A DNA stretch of 64,000 bases from CBDCLY01 sp965218715 (GTDB lineage Bacteria > Bacteroidota > Bacteroidia > Flavobacteriales_E > Vicingaceae). A program made the position numbers and the translations under genes. Every line of letters starts with the position of its first letter. Within the stretch, counting starts at the first letter, position 1. Below the pieces are notes generated by a model. It did no database searches and had not been told where the DNA came from. It saw nothing but the letters and a program-made list of their open reading frames with translations. The DNA lies in contig CBDCLY010000014.1 in the NCBI GenBank assembly GCA_965218715.1, positions 78,869 to 142,868 on the forward strand. The letters run 5' to 3'. This document shows positions 17,068-26,599 of the stretch, in pieces.

Positions 17068-18339
17068 TGTAGCCAGGTAAATAAACTCTAAAGGTTGAAC
17101 CAGATTTAATTTGACTCTTTAATTGGATTTTTCCTCCGTGTTGACGAATAATTTTTCGGACATAATTTAAACCAATTCCAAAACCTTTAACATCGTGCTG
17201 ATCACCAGTTGGCACTCGATAGAATTTCTCAAATACATGTTTCTGCTGCTCTCTAGTCATTCCAATCCCGTTGTCTTTTACACGAATATAAATTCCTTTT
17301 TTATGGTCACTGGTGCTGATGTCGATGTTGGGCTGGCCACTACTGTATTTTATAGCATTATCAATCAGGTTAAACATTATGTTCGTTAGATGGATTTTAT
17401 CTCCCTTAACTAAATTGTTGCTTGCTTTTAACTGAGAATGAATTTTTCCTTCGTTTTTGTTGAGAATAAGCTCGAAACCAGTAATTGTATTGGTAATTAC
17501 ATCATGGATGTCTACTTTTTCATTGTCAAAATCCACCTTCTTTTTGTCTAAAGATGCCATTTGCAAAACCTTTTCTACCTGATTTTTCAATCGTTCAGTT
17601 TCTTCCTTAATGATCTTAGCATAATTGCTCAAGCGCTCTGGATTCTTAGTGATATTAGGATTTTCTAAAACTTCTGTCGACAAAGAAATGGTGCTAATGG
17701 GAGTCTTTAGCTCATGGGTCATGTTATTAATAAAATCTGTTCTGATTTCAGAAAGTTTCTTTTGCTTAAGAATTACCCAAATGGTATAAGTGAAAAACCC
17801 AACTACCAGCAATAGGAATAGGGTAGAGACGATCCAGATGTCCATCTCATTTACGATATAAGAAGTTTTATTAGGAAAGTATACTCCAAAATAATGGGAA
17901 ACTTGTCGCCATTTCTGATCTTTTGTGGCCGATACCACTAAGTTTTTTTCTTCTGATCCAAGCGAAACATAATTTCCAAAAACAATGGAATCGTTAAAGC
18001 AATCATACACTACATATTCAAAATCATAGTCTAAGTTTCTATTCTTGAACTCTTGTTTTAATAAATTCTCTAAAACATAGGGGTGGAGGGTATCATTAGT
18101 GAAGGCTAGATAATAATTTGAAGAGAGCTGTTTAACTGTGGTTCGTAAATAGCAGCGCTATCGGAATTCATTTTTTGAACTTCATGAACCACATTCGTAA
18201 GTGCAATGTGAACCCTGTCGTTGAATTGCTTTTCTTGAAGGCTAAAGGCTTTCTTTACCCAAAACACCTGAAAGCTAAATACACCAATTACAGTAAATAA
18301 TGCAAAGAATACGATTAGTCGAATTGTTTTTCTGTTCAT
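17060..18339 (-). CDS. Sensor histidine kinase (frame interrupted)
   Basis: Reconstructed as one gene of about 425 residues. The N-terminal part (18339-18106) has a transmembrane helix at residues 7-28 and a start of the periplasmic sensor; the second part (open from about 18130 to 17060) continues the sensor (V-K-Q-L-S-S-N-Y-Y-L-A-F), then a second transmembrane helix, the H box N-N-M-T-H-E-L-K-T-P, N box D-N-A-I-K-Y-S, and G boxes. The two frames differ by one missing base or two extra bases somewhere in 18110-18170. The kinase core is intact. It phosphorylates the adjacent regulator by inference. Either a sequencing error or a recent frameshift. Confidence 0.82.
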
Positions 18340-18346
18340 GGTCTTG

Positions 18347-18397
18347 CGAATATAATGCTAATCTAAATTTGAAATTATACGTTAACTTATTATTAAC
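18347..18397 (-). promoter_or_regulatory. Kinase promoter and direct-repeat operator candidate
   Basis: On the minus strand TATATTCG (18354-18347) resembles the -7 element and ends only eight bases before the kinase ATG. Upstream, the plus strand reads TTAAC at 18382-18386 and 18393-18397, a direct repeat with an 11-base period, which is how OmpR-type regulators usually bind. The repeat would sit at about -42 to -57, a common activator position. Autoregulation by the response regulator is inferred. Confidence 0.4.
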
Positions 18398-18418
18398 AGT
18401 TTTGCGTTATTTTGACAA

Positions 18419-18661
18419 ATGATATTTCCTCAATATAGAATGTACTCAAATGGTTTGTCTTATTTTGAAATACTTAATGAGTCAAATTTTATTGAGTACA
18501 AAATGTTGGGTAAGAAAGTTGAGGTTTATAACATTGAAGCAAAAATATTACCCGAAAGAAATTTCATTCAAGACATGTTAGTTAATGAAGGAAACCATTG
18601 GCTGATCATTGATGAAAAAGAATTCAATAAATTTTTAAATAATAAACTACTAATCAATTAA
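18419..18661 (+). CDS. Small conserved protein, function unknown
   Basis: 80 residues: M-I-F-P-Q-Y-R-M-Y-S-N-G-L-S-Y-F-E-I, later H-W-L-I-I-D and I-E-A-K-I-L-P-E-R-N-F-I-Q-D-M-L. No signal peptide or membrane helix; short alpha/beta fold expected. Similar small proteins with this I-L-P-E-R-N-x-I-Q-D-M-L core seem to occur in other Flavobacteria, which favours a real gene, as does its position nine bases before the M49 peptidase gene. No domain name can be given. Confidence 0.6.
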   Translation: MIFPQYRMYSNGLSYFEILNESNFIEYKMLGKKVEVYNIEAKILPERNFIQDMLVNEGNHWLIIDEKEFNKFLNNKLLIN

Positions 18662-18670
18662 TACCACAAA

Positions 18671-20755
18671 ATGAAAAATAAAAAGTCCCTAGTAATTTTT
18701 TTCAGCATAGGTCTTGCGGCATGCTTAGGCGCATGTTCTATGGGAGAAAAAGAAACAGAAGAATCAAATCATGAAGAAGCGGTTGCAGAAGAACATGATG
18801 ATTTCGTTTATACAGCTGATCAATTTTCAGATTTAAAGGTAATTCGATATAAGGTTCCAGGTTTTGAAAACTTGAGTTTGAAAGAAAAAGAATTGCTGTA
18901 TTATTTATATGAAGCAGCTTTATCGGGAAGAGACATCATGTACATGCAAAATTATCAACACAATCTTGCCATTAGAAAAACTCTTGAAGCGGTGGTTGAA
19001 AATGAGAATGAGTTTAAGAATGATGAAGAATATCCTGAGCTTTTAGAATATGCAAAAAGAGTATGGTTCTCAAATGGAATACACCATCATTACTCCAATA
19101 AGAAATTTGAACCAGATTTTAGCAGAGATTACTTTACTCAAGTATTAAATCAACTAGCTGAAGGACAACTGCCACTAAAAGAAGGAGAAAGTAAAGAAGA
19201 TTTTATTGACTTGTTAGCTGAAGTAATTTTCAACCCTGAGATTGCTCCTAAAAAGGTGAATCTTAATCCAGATCAAGACCTTGTTGCAAGTTCGGCGGTA
19301 AACTTCTACGCAGAAGATGTGCAACAAGCTGAAGTTGAAGCGTATTATGAAGGCATTGATAAATTGGAAAAGAATCAGCCAGAATATGGATTAAATACAC
19401 GACTTAGAAAAGTAAATGGTCAAATTATTGAAGATACCATGAAGGTTGGAGGCCTCTATTCTGAGGCCATAGAAAAGATCGTTTATTGGTTGGAAAAAGC
19501 CAGCACAGTGGCTGAAAACGAAGAGCAAAAATTAAGTCTAGATCGTTTAGTTCAATATTATAAGTCGGGCTTAGTTTCTGATTGGGATGCTTATAACATT
19601 GCATGGGTAAACGATACCAATAGCACAACAGATGTGGTAAATGGATTTATTGAGGTCTATAACGACCCATTGGGCTACAAAGGGTCTTTTGAATCTGTGG
19701 TATCCTTTAAAGATGCAGAAGCAACTAAAAGAATTGAGGCAGTTAGTAAAGAGGCTCAATGGTTTGAAGACAATTCAAGCATTATGGACGAGCATAAGAA
19801 GGCGAATGTCACTGGAATTACCGGAAAGGTTATTACTGTAGTGGTTGAAGCAGGAGATGCTTCACCGTCTACACCAATCGGAATTAATCTTCCTAACAGC
19901 AACTGGATAAGAGCAGAGCATGGCTCTAAAAGTGTAAGCCTAGGAAATGTAGTTGCAGCTTATGAACATTCTTCAAAAGAAGGCAAAAGCTCATTGTCTG
20001 AGTTTGCCTACTCAGATGAAGAGATAGAAAGGTCTAAGAACTATGGTGGAATCGCAGATTTATTGCACACAGATTTACATGAGGTAATTGGACATGCATC
20101 AGGAACCATCAATGAGGGAATAGGAACCCCAAAAGAAACGCTTAAAAGTTATGCGTCAACCTTAGAAGAGGGGAGAGCTGATTTAGTTGCTTTGTACTTC
20201 TTACATGATCAAAAGCTAATTGACATGGGATTAATAGAATCTTTAGATGTTGGTAAAACGGCCTATGATGATTACATCAAAAATGGAATGATGTTGCAAT
20301 TGAAGCGTTTGAAAATTGGAGATGAAATTGAAGAAGCACACATGCGTAATAGACAATTAGTCGCCAAGTGGGCCTTTGAAAAAGGAAAAGACAAAAATGT
20401 AATTGAGCAGGTAAAGAAAGAAGGCAAAACTTACTTTGTTATTAATGATTACGACGCATTAAGAGTGCTTTTTGGCGACTTGCTCAGAGAGTTACAGAGA
20501 ATTAAGTCTGAAGGTGATTATGAAGCAGGCAAGGCCTTAGTTGAAGATTATGCAGTTAAAGTAGATCCAGAATTGCACCAAGAGGTCTTAGAAAGGTATA
20601 AAGAGTTAGACATTGCTCCTTATGGCGGGTTTGTGAACCCAAAACTTGAAGCAGTAATGGAAGGAGATAAAGTAGTTGATGTGAAGATTACTTTTCCTGA
20701 AAGTTTTACAGAACAGATGATGGAATACGGTAACAACTATTCCTTTCTGAAATAA
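18671..20755 (+). CDS. M49 family dipeptidyl-peptidase III-like lipoprotein
   Basis: 694 residues. A lipoprotein signal with A-A-C-L-G-A-C places the enzyme at the envelope. The M49 zinc signature H-E-x-x-x-H is seen as H-E-V-I-G-H near residue 470, and the second signature E-E-x-R-A-D as E-E-G-R-A-D-L near 499, which supplies the third zinc ligand. DPP III enzymes remove dipeptides from the N terminus of short peptides. Homologues in Flavobacteria are sometimes called dihydrofolate reductase, without support. With the POT transporter and S9 peptidase nearby, a role in extracellular peptide use is likely. A strong terminator follows. Confidence 0.9.
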   Translation: MKNKKSLVIFFSIGLAACLGACSMGEKETEESNHEEAVAEEHDDFVYTADQFSDLKVIRYKVPGFENLSLKEKELLYYLYEAALSGRDIMYMQNYQHNLAIRKTLEAVVENENEFKNDEEYPELLEYAKRVWFSNGIHHHYSNKKFEPDFSRDYFTQVLNQLAEGQLPLKEGESKEDFIDLLAEVIFNPEIAPKKVNLNPDQDLVASSAVNFYAEDVQQAEVEAYYEGIDKLEKNQPEYGLNTRLRKVNGQIIEDTMKVGGLYSEAIEKIVYWLEKASTVAENEEQKLSLDRLVQYYKSGLVSDWDAYNIAWVNDTNSTTDVVNGFIEVYNDPLGYKGSFESVVSFKDAEATKRIEAVSKEAQWFEDNSSIMDEHKKANVTGITGKVITVVVEAGDASPSTPIGINLPNSNWIRAEHGSKSVSLGNVVAAYEHSSKEGKSSLSEFAYSDEEIERSKNYGGIADLLHTDLHEVIGHASGTINEGIGTPKETLKSYASTLEEGRADLVALYFLHDQKLIDMGLIESLDVGKTAYDDYIKNGMMLQLKRLKIGDEIEEAHMRNRQLVAKWAFEKGKDKNVIEQVKKEGKTYFVINDYDALRVLFGDLLRELQRIKSEGDYEAGKALVEDYAVKVDPELHQEVLERYKELDIAPYGGFVNPKLEAVMEGDKVVDVKITFPESFTEQMMEYGNNYSFLK

Positions 20756-20774
20756 GTTATTGAAGGAAGGAATT

Positions 20775-20807
20775 AAAAAAAGCCCCGCGGAAGCGGGGCT
20801 TTTTTTG
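20775..20807. terminator. Bidirectional intrinsic terminator
   Basis: The stem AGCCCCGC (20781-20788) pairs with GCGGGGCT (20793-20800) around a four-base loop, flanked by seven As on the left and seven Ts on the right. It therefore can stop both the M49 peptidase transcript and the convergent POT transporter transcript. Confidence 0.9.
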
Positions 20808-20825
20808 TGTTTTATTAATTGGTGT

Positions 20826-22337
20826 TTACTCTACACCATGCATTAATTTCTTTAGTGGCTTGTTAAATAGAGCGATAAGTATCGAAATTCCAATTAGTAC
20901 ATAACCAATAGTAGAGAAAATCTCAGTGTAGTTGGCTAAGCCTTGCTCAGTTGTTAATACTTCTCCTGAATCTCCATGTCCGCCAGTTAATGCTCCAATC
21001 TTACCACCTACATAATTGGCAATGGCAAAACTAAGGAACCAGGCTCCCATAGCAGTTCCAGAAAAACTCTTAGGAGATAGCTTTGTCACCATTGAAAGCC
21101 CAATAGGAGATAAGAATAGCTCCCCGGTAGTGTGCAACATGTATAAGACAACTAGGGTTAAAATTGGCACCTGAAATGCATCGTTGGCAAATGGAAGTGC
21201 TACAAGGGTAACTAAAAAGCCCAAGGCCAATTGGAAGATACCCAATGCAAATTTCATTGGAATACTTGGATTCTTTCCAATCTTAGAAAGTTTAATCCAC
21301 ATTACAGAGAATATTGATCCGAAGGTAATGATGAAGAAAGGATTAAAGAACTGAGTCATCGCCGCTGGCATTTCCCATCCAAAAATTATTCGATCAACGT
21401 TTCTATCCGCAAAGAGCGTAAGTGAAGTTCCAGCTTGTTCAAAACAGGCCCAGAAGGTAATGTTGATTAGCATGAAAATGATCAAAGCAATCATTCTATC
21501 TTTCCAAATGTTTACCCCTTGCAGCTTATCTTCTTTTATCCCAGCCATTATAGCAACAGCAGAGATGTAAATGAAAAGACCAAGTAGGATATAATCCATC
21601 CATTCATTGTTTTGAATCAATAGATAACAGAGTGGAATTAGCAATAGGGAGCCTGCAGTAATCACCTGATACATAGGGATTGGTCCCAAAACTTTCTTTC
21701 TTCCTGCTTCTGTAATGTCTAGTCCTTCTGCCGCAGCGTAATTTTTTCTTCCACCATAAAAAACAAAGAACCCAGCTAACATACCAAAGCCAGCTAATGC
21801 AAATCCATATTTAAATCCATACACCTCACCAACATAGGCCACAAGAGTGGTCGCTATTAAGGCACCAATGTTAATTCCGATATAGAAAATGGTAAACCCT
21901 GAATCTCTTCTAGGGTCATTGTCTTTGTATAGTTTACCAACTATAGTAGAGATGTTTGCCTTGAAATAGCCATTTCCTATAATAAGTGCGCCCATTCCAA
22001 CCATAAGCATGTGTTCAGATCCTCCAAGTATGATGAATTCACCAATGGACATTAATACGGCACCCAATAATACGGCATATCGATAACCTAAAAATTTATC
22101 CGCCATTCTACCACCTAGGATTGGCGCAGCGTAAATTAAACCAGTATATGCACCATAAATTAGTATTGCTTCAGCATCACCCTTCATTATGGATTTTACT
22201 AAATACAATGTCAGTAATACACGCATGCCGTAATAGCATACCCTTTCCCACATTTCTGAGAAAAATAAGGTCATCAGCCCTTGAGGGTGGCCTTCATTGG
22301 CCGTCACAGCCTGATCGTTTTGTACTTCTTCGCTCAT
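20826..22337 (-). CDS. POT-family proton-coupled peptide transporter
   Basis: 503 residues with about 12-14 transmembrane helices. Family signatures: F-F-S-E-M-W-E-R-V-C-Y-Y-G-M-R (the E-x-x-E-R-F-x-Y-Y variant) near residue 27-41 and G-N-G-Y-F-K-A-N-I-S-T-I-V-G (PTR2 signature) near 120. These carriers import di- and tripeptides with protons through the inner membrane. Lying between two peptidases that release short peptides, it fits the uptake step of the same pathway. The gene converges on the M49 peptidase over a shared terminator and is on the same strand as the S9 peptidase upstream, 54 bases away. Confidence 0.92.
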   Translation of the reverse strand: MSEEVQNDQAVTANEGHPQGLMTLFFSEMWERVCYYGMRVLLTLYLVKSIMKGDAEAILIYGAYTGLIYAAPILGGRMADKFLGYRYAVLLGAVLMSIGEFIILGGSEHMLMVGMGALIIGNGYFKANISTIVGKLYKDNDPRRDSGFTIFYIGINIGALIATTLVAYVGEVYGFKYGFALAGFGMLAGFFVFYGGRKNYAAAEGLDITEAGRKKVLGPIPMYQVITAGSLLLIPLCYLLIQNNEWMDYILLGLFIYISAVAIMAGIKEDKLQGVNIWKDRMIALIIFMLINITFWACFEQAGTSLTLFADRNVDRIIFGWEMPAAMTQFFNPFFIITFGSIFSVMWIKLSKIGKNPSIPMKFALGIFQLALGFLVTLVALPFANDAFQVPILTLVVLYMLHTTGELFLSPIGLSMVTKLSPKSFSGTAMGAWFLSFAIANYVGGKIGALTGGHGDSGEVLTTEQGLANYTEIFSTIGYVLIGISILIALFNKPLKKLMHGVE

Positions 22338-22391
22338 GTTATTTAAATTATTGATTTGTTAAAAATAGATGATTTAAATGAATTATTAATT

Positions 22392-24632
22392 TTAAAGGTT
22401 TTCCAATAGGAAATCGGTCATTTTTTTATACAAATGAAAACGGGTATTTCCACCATAGATTCCATGATTCTTGTTAGGGTATACTGCCAAGTCGAATTGT
22501 TTATCGGCTTTCACTAAAGCATTGATCATTTCAGTAGTATTTTGGAAATGCACATTATCATCTGCAGAGCCATGTACTAATAAATAACTTCCTTTTAGTT
22601 TGTCTACATGATTTATTGGGGAGTTGTCGTCGTAACCATCTTCATTTTCTTGAGGCGTCTGCATGTACCTTTCCGTATAAATGGAATCGTAAAACCTCCA
22701 ATTGGTTACAGGGGCAACAGCGATGGCTGCCTTGAAATGTTCTGCTCCTTTTAATAAACAAAGAGAAGACATATAGCCACCATAACTCCAGCCTTGGACA
22801 CCAATTCTATTCCCATCAACATAAGGCAAGTTTGCCATGTATTTTGCTGCCTCTATTTGATCTTCTGTTTCGTATTTACCTAACTGTTTGTAGGTTATTT
22901 TTTTGAAATCTACCCCTCTTGCTCCGGTTCCTCTGTTGTCGACAGAAATGACGATGTACCCTTTTTGAGCCAACATTTGATGCCAGAAATAGTTTTGTCC
23001 TCCCCAAGCATTTTTTACAGTTTGAGATCCAGGGCCACCATATATGGTCAAGAAAACTGGGTATTTCTTAGCGGGATCAAATTGAGGAGGTTTTATCATC
23101 CATGCATTTAAAGAATGTCCCTTACTTGTTTTTATGCTAAAGAACGTCTTATTGCTAATGGCATATTCACTTAAGCGATCTCTTAAAGCTTGATTGTCTT
23201 CTAAGGTTCTTATTTTATTTCCATCTGATTGATGCAATGTAACCGTGGTAGGCTCATTAGCAGTGGTGTGGTAATTCATAAAGAACTTGAAATTTTTGCT
23301 AAAAATGGCTGCATTATTCCCGTCTGATGAGCTCAGTCTTTTTTTCTTTTTGCCATCTAAGCCAATGGAATAAATATTTCTATCCATCGGGCTAGTTTCT
23401 GCAGATTGGAAATACAAGAGTCCATTTGCATCATCTACCCCATAAAAATCGGTTAAGGGCCATTTACCTTTGGTGATTTGCTTTACCTCATTTCCTTTCA
23501 TGTCATGCAAATAGGCATGTCTGAAACCGCTTTTTTCGCTCAAAATCACAAAATGCTTACCGTCATTGGTAAAATAAACTTCAAAAGGCATTTCGATATA
23601 AGTATCACTTTTTTCTTGATGGATGCTCATCCCCTCACCGCTTTGTGCATCAATCAAATTGATGTGCAATTCGTTTTGATGACGATTGGTACTTAATACA
23701 GCCAATTGATTTGGATTTCTTGTCCAATGAATCGCTGGAAGGTATTCATAAGCCTGAGTAATTTGAACTTTTACGTTTTTCTCCTTATTCAGGTGAAAAA
23801 TGAATAAACTAACTTTTGCATTATCTTCGCCGGCTTTTGGGTATTTAAATTCCTCTGTTGAAGGATAAAGTCCATCGTACATCTTCATGTTCCATTGCTT
23901 CACTTTGGATTCATCAAATCGATAATAGGCAATTTTATCTCCATCTGGAGACCATTCAAAAGCTTTGGATAATTCTAATTCTTCTTCATAAACCCAATCA
24001 GATGCGCCATTAATGATGTGATTAAATTCTCCATCCTTACTTATTTGAGTGTTTTTATTGTTGGAGAAGTCTTTTACAAAAAGGTTGTTATTGTAAACAT
24101 ATGCTACCTTATTTCCAGAAGGCGAGAAGCTTGCATACATCACTTTATCCTCATGCAAAACCTGTAACTCTTTACTGCTTAAGTCAAAAACGATAAAATT
24201 GGCCTTCCAAGAACGTCTGTAAATTGATTCCTTGTTGGAGGCAATCAACACCTTTTGTTCGTTGCTTGAGAATTCATAGGCACTTATGCTGAAGCTAGAT
24301 CCATCCTGCTTTAGATCATTAGGATTGATTAAAATTTGAACCAATTTACCTGTCTTATAGGAATACTTAGCCAATTGCTTACCATTTTCAGTATTTTCAA
24401 GCACAGTGTAATGCGCCCCATCATTCATTGACCTTAAGCCAGAAACTGACTTAGCATAAAAAGCATACTTTTTCCAAATATCCTCTAGGTTGATTGCCTT
24501 TTTGCTGTCGGAGAATTCCTGACTATTAAATTCTCTATCCACCGGTGCCTCTTCTTGGCCATAAGACAAGTTTGAGCAAAGGCTAATGCCCGCTACAATA
24601 AGGCCAATTGTAAATTTTGTGTTGAACTTCAT
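22392..24632 (-). CDS. S9 family peptidase, dipeptidyl-peptidase IV-like
   Basis: 746 residues with a signal peptide (to about residue 25). The N-terminal half is the eight-bladed propeller domain (DPPIV_N), including the D-W-V-Y-E-E-E-L-E motif whose glutamates bind the substrate N terminus. The C-terminal hydrolase domain has the nucleophile in G-W-S-Y-G-G near 620, Asp in G-S-A-D-D-N-V near 690 and His in N-K-N-H-G-I near 722. Such enzymes cut dipeptides after proline or alanine in the periplasm or outside. The catalytic triad is complete. Works with the POT transporter by inference. Confidence 0.93.
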   Translation of the reverse strand: MKFNTKFTIGLIVAGISLCSNLSYGQEEAPVDREFNSQEFSDSKKAINLEDIWKKYAFYAKSVSGLRSMNDGAHYTVLENTENGKQLAKYSYKTGKLVQILINPNDLKQDGSSFSISAYEFSSNEQKVLIASNKESIYRRSWKANFIVFDLSSKELQVLHEDKVMYASFSPSGNKVAYVYNNNLFVKDFSNNKNTQISKDGEFNHIINGASDWVYEEELELSKAFEWSPDGDKIAYYRFDESKVKQWNMKMYDGLYPSTEEFKYPKAGEDNAKVSLFIFHLNKEKNVKVQITQAYEYLPAIHWTRNPNQLAVLSTNRHQNELHINLIDAQSGEGMSIHQEKSDTYIEMPFEVYFTNDGKHFVILSEKSGFRHAYLHDMKGNEVKQITKGKWPLTDFYGVDDANGLLYFQSAETSPMDRNIYSIGLDGKKKKRLSSSDGNNAAIFSKNFKFFMNYHTTANEPTTVTLHQSDGNKIRTLEDNQALRDRLSEYAISNKTFFSIKTSKGHSLNAWMIKPPQFDPAKKYPVFLTIYGGPGSQTVKNAWGGQNYFWHQMLAQKGYIVISVDNRGTGARGVDFKKITYKQLGKYETEDQIEAAKYMANLPYVDGNRIGVQGWSYGGYMSSLCLLKGAEHFKAAIAVAPVTNWRFYDSIYTERYMQTPQENEDGYDDNSPINHVDKLKGSYLLVHGSADDNVHFQNTTEMINALVKADKQFDLAVYPNKNHGIYGGNTRFHLYKKMTDFLLENL

Positions 24633-24700
24633 TGTTTGAATCGTTTATTCTAAAAATTGAAAACCGAATTTACATAAATTAGCTGGTCTAATCTCTATTG

Positions 24701-26117
24701 ATGAATAGCAGCAATTCTTTTAGTCCATTAAGTGATAAATCAGTCCCAATTTTTCAAGGAATTCCTTAGTCCAAATCAAATCATAGAAGGTGAAGAAGAA
24801 AGAAAGGAATACGACCACGATTACACAGAAGATCTTCATTATTTACCAGAAATTGTATTGATTCCAACAACCACTGAAGAGGTGTCTATAATTGCTAGGC
24901 ATTGCAATGAAAATGAACTTCCTTTAACGGTAAGAGGAGCTGGGACAGGTTTAAGTGGAGGAGCCTTGCCTGTTCATGGGGGAGTGGTACTTTCAATGGA
25001 GAAGATGAATAGAATCCTAGACATCGATGAAGAGAACTTTCAGGCGACAATTGAACCGGGTGTAATTACACAGGTGTTTCAAGAAGAAGTTGCTAAAAAA
25101 GGCTTGTTTTATCCACCAGACCCTGCCAGCAAGGGTTTCTTGTTTTATAGGAGGGAACCTAGCCGAAAATAGTGGTGGTCCTAAAGCAGTAAAGTATGGT
25201 GTGACTAAAGACTATGTATTGAATCTAGAAGTGGTATTGGCAAATGGTGATATCATTTGGACTGGTGCAGATGTTCTAAAAAATGCAACTGGTTTAAATT
25301 TAACGCAATTGTTCATTGGAAGTGAAGGTATTTTAGGGATCATTTGCAAAGCTGTATTTCGTTTAAATCCCCTTGCCGAAGCATGATGTTTTGCTATTGG
25401 CTCCATTTAGGAAAGCTGCAGAGGCTTGCGAAGCTGTTAGTTCAATCTTTCATGCCGGCATCACTCCAAGCGGGTTAGAGTTCATGGAAAAGGATGCTTT
25501 ATTGTTTGCTCAAAAGCACATTCCAGGAATTGAATTGGAAATTGCCGATGATGTAGAAGCTCACCTTCTTATTGAATTGGATGGTAATCAGATGGATCAA
25601 ATTCTGAATGATGCTGAAAAAGTTTTTGAAGTCTTGGGTAATTTTCGATTGTGATGAAATATTGTTTGCAGATAATCAGGCCATGAAAGACAGGCTTTGG
25701 AAACTTAGAAGATGCCTCGGTGAAGCTGTTAAAGTAAACTCCATCTATAAGGAAGAGGACACTGTAGTTAAGCGTGCCTATTTAGCTCAATTGTTAAGTG
25801 GAGTGAAGGAGATAGGGAAATCTTATGGATTCGAATCTGTTTGTTATGGGCATGCGGGAGATGGAAATCTTCATGTAAACATACTGAAGGGCAATATGAG
25901 TGACGCCGATTGGAATGGGAAATTGAAAGAGGGCATTAAGGAAATCTTTTTGTTGTGTAAGTCTTTAGGTGGAACAATCTCAGGAGAGCATGGCATTGGA
26001 TTGGTACAAAAAGAGTACATGCCTTTGCTTTTTAGTGAAACAGAACTGAACGTTCAACGTAGTATTAAACAAGTTTTAGATCCTAAAGGAATTTTAAATC
26101 CAGGAAAAATATTTTAG
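24701..26117 (+). CDS. FAD-linked oxidase, GlcD/D-lactate dehydrogenase-like (four frameshifts)
   Basis: Reconstructed as one gene of 470 residues. Pieces in different frames join when single bases are removed at CCC 24745-24747, TTT near 25126, G near 25375 and TTTT near 25643; 1417 minus 4 bases is a whole number of codons. The FAD domain shows R-G-A-G-T-G-L-S-G-G-A-L-P and D-P-A-S-K-G / S-C-F-I-G-G-N-L-A-E-N-S-G-G-P, and the C-terminal domain G-H-A-G-D-G-N-L-H-V-N and S-G-E-H-G-I-G. These enzymes oxidise glycolate, D-lactate or 2-hydroxyglutarate. The ATG at 24701 is inferred through the first insertion; otherwise GTG at 24732. Probable sequencing errors rather than decay. Confidence 0.8.
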
Positions 26118-26165
26118 TTCTGTCGTTGACAATAATCTTTACAATGAAACTTTAACTTTGTTAAC

Positions 26166-26591
26166 ATGCGTTTTGCGTTTCTATATACAATTTTTCTCCT
26201 TTTTTACTCTTGCTCCATCCATAAAAAAGGAAAGGACAATCAGGAATATTTTACTCCAATAGAAATGCCATTGTTGGATGAAGTTTATGTTCAAACAGAA
26301 GTCCCAGGAATGTCAGATGAAGGAAATAAGACCTATTTGAATTTAAAATTTTCTCCGGGCATTATTGAGGGAGCTGATAGCCTAAAAACAATTTTTTCGA
26401 ATACTATTCGTGAAAAAATATATGTTGATAATGAGTTGAAGTCCAGAGTTTTAATTAAAAACACCTTATTTGATGATTCAAGTAAAGATTTTTGGTCTAA
26501 TCAATTATCAATTCGTGTATATAAAGGGAAGGAAATTTACATGCAAACCCTTAACGAAATCCCAATTAAAGAAGCCATTTACTTGCCATAA
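26166..26591 (+). CDS. Hypothetical lipoprotein upstream of T9SS cargo
   Basis: 141 residues. Short signal peptide with the lipobox F-Y-S-C at residues 14-17. The mature part has no recognised domain and looks like a single beta-rich fold. A TAACTTTG element at 26153-26160 matches the -7 consensus and ends five bases before the ATG, suggesting a nearly leaderless transcript. The next gene, a large secreted protein, starts eight bases later, so the two are probably one operon. The function is unknown. Confidence 0.65.
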   Translation: MRFAFLYTIFLLFYSCSIHKKGKDNQEYFTPIEMPLLDEVYVQTEVPGMSDEGNKTYLNLKFSPGIIEGADSLKTIFSNTIREKIYVDNELKSRVLIKNTLFDDSSKDFWSNQLSIRVYKGKEIYMQTLNEIPIKEAIYLP

Positions 26592-26599
26592 ATCCCAAT

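Noticed and set aside
25126..25654. Programmed ribosomal frameshifting in the FAD oxidase
   Set aside because: Four shifts of the same type, with no shared slippery heptamer or stop context, are better explained by extra bases in the sequence.
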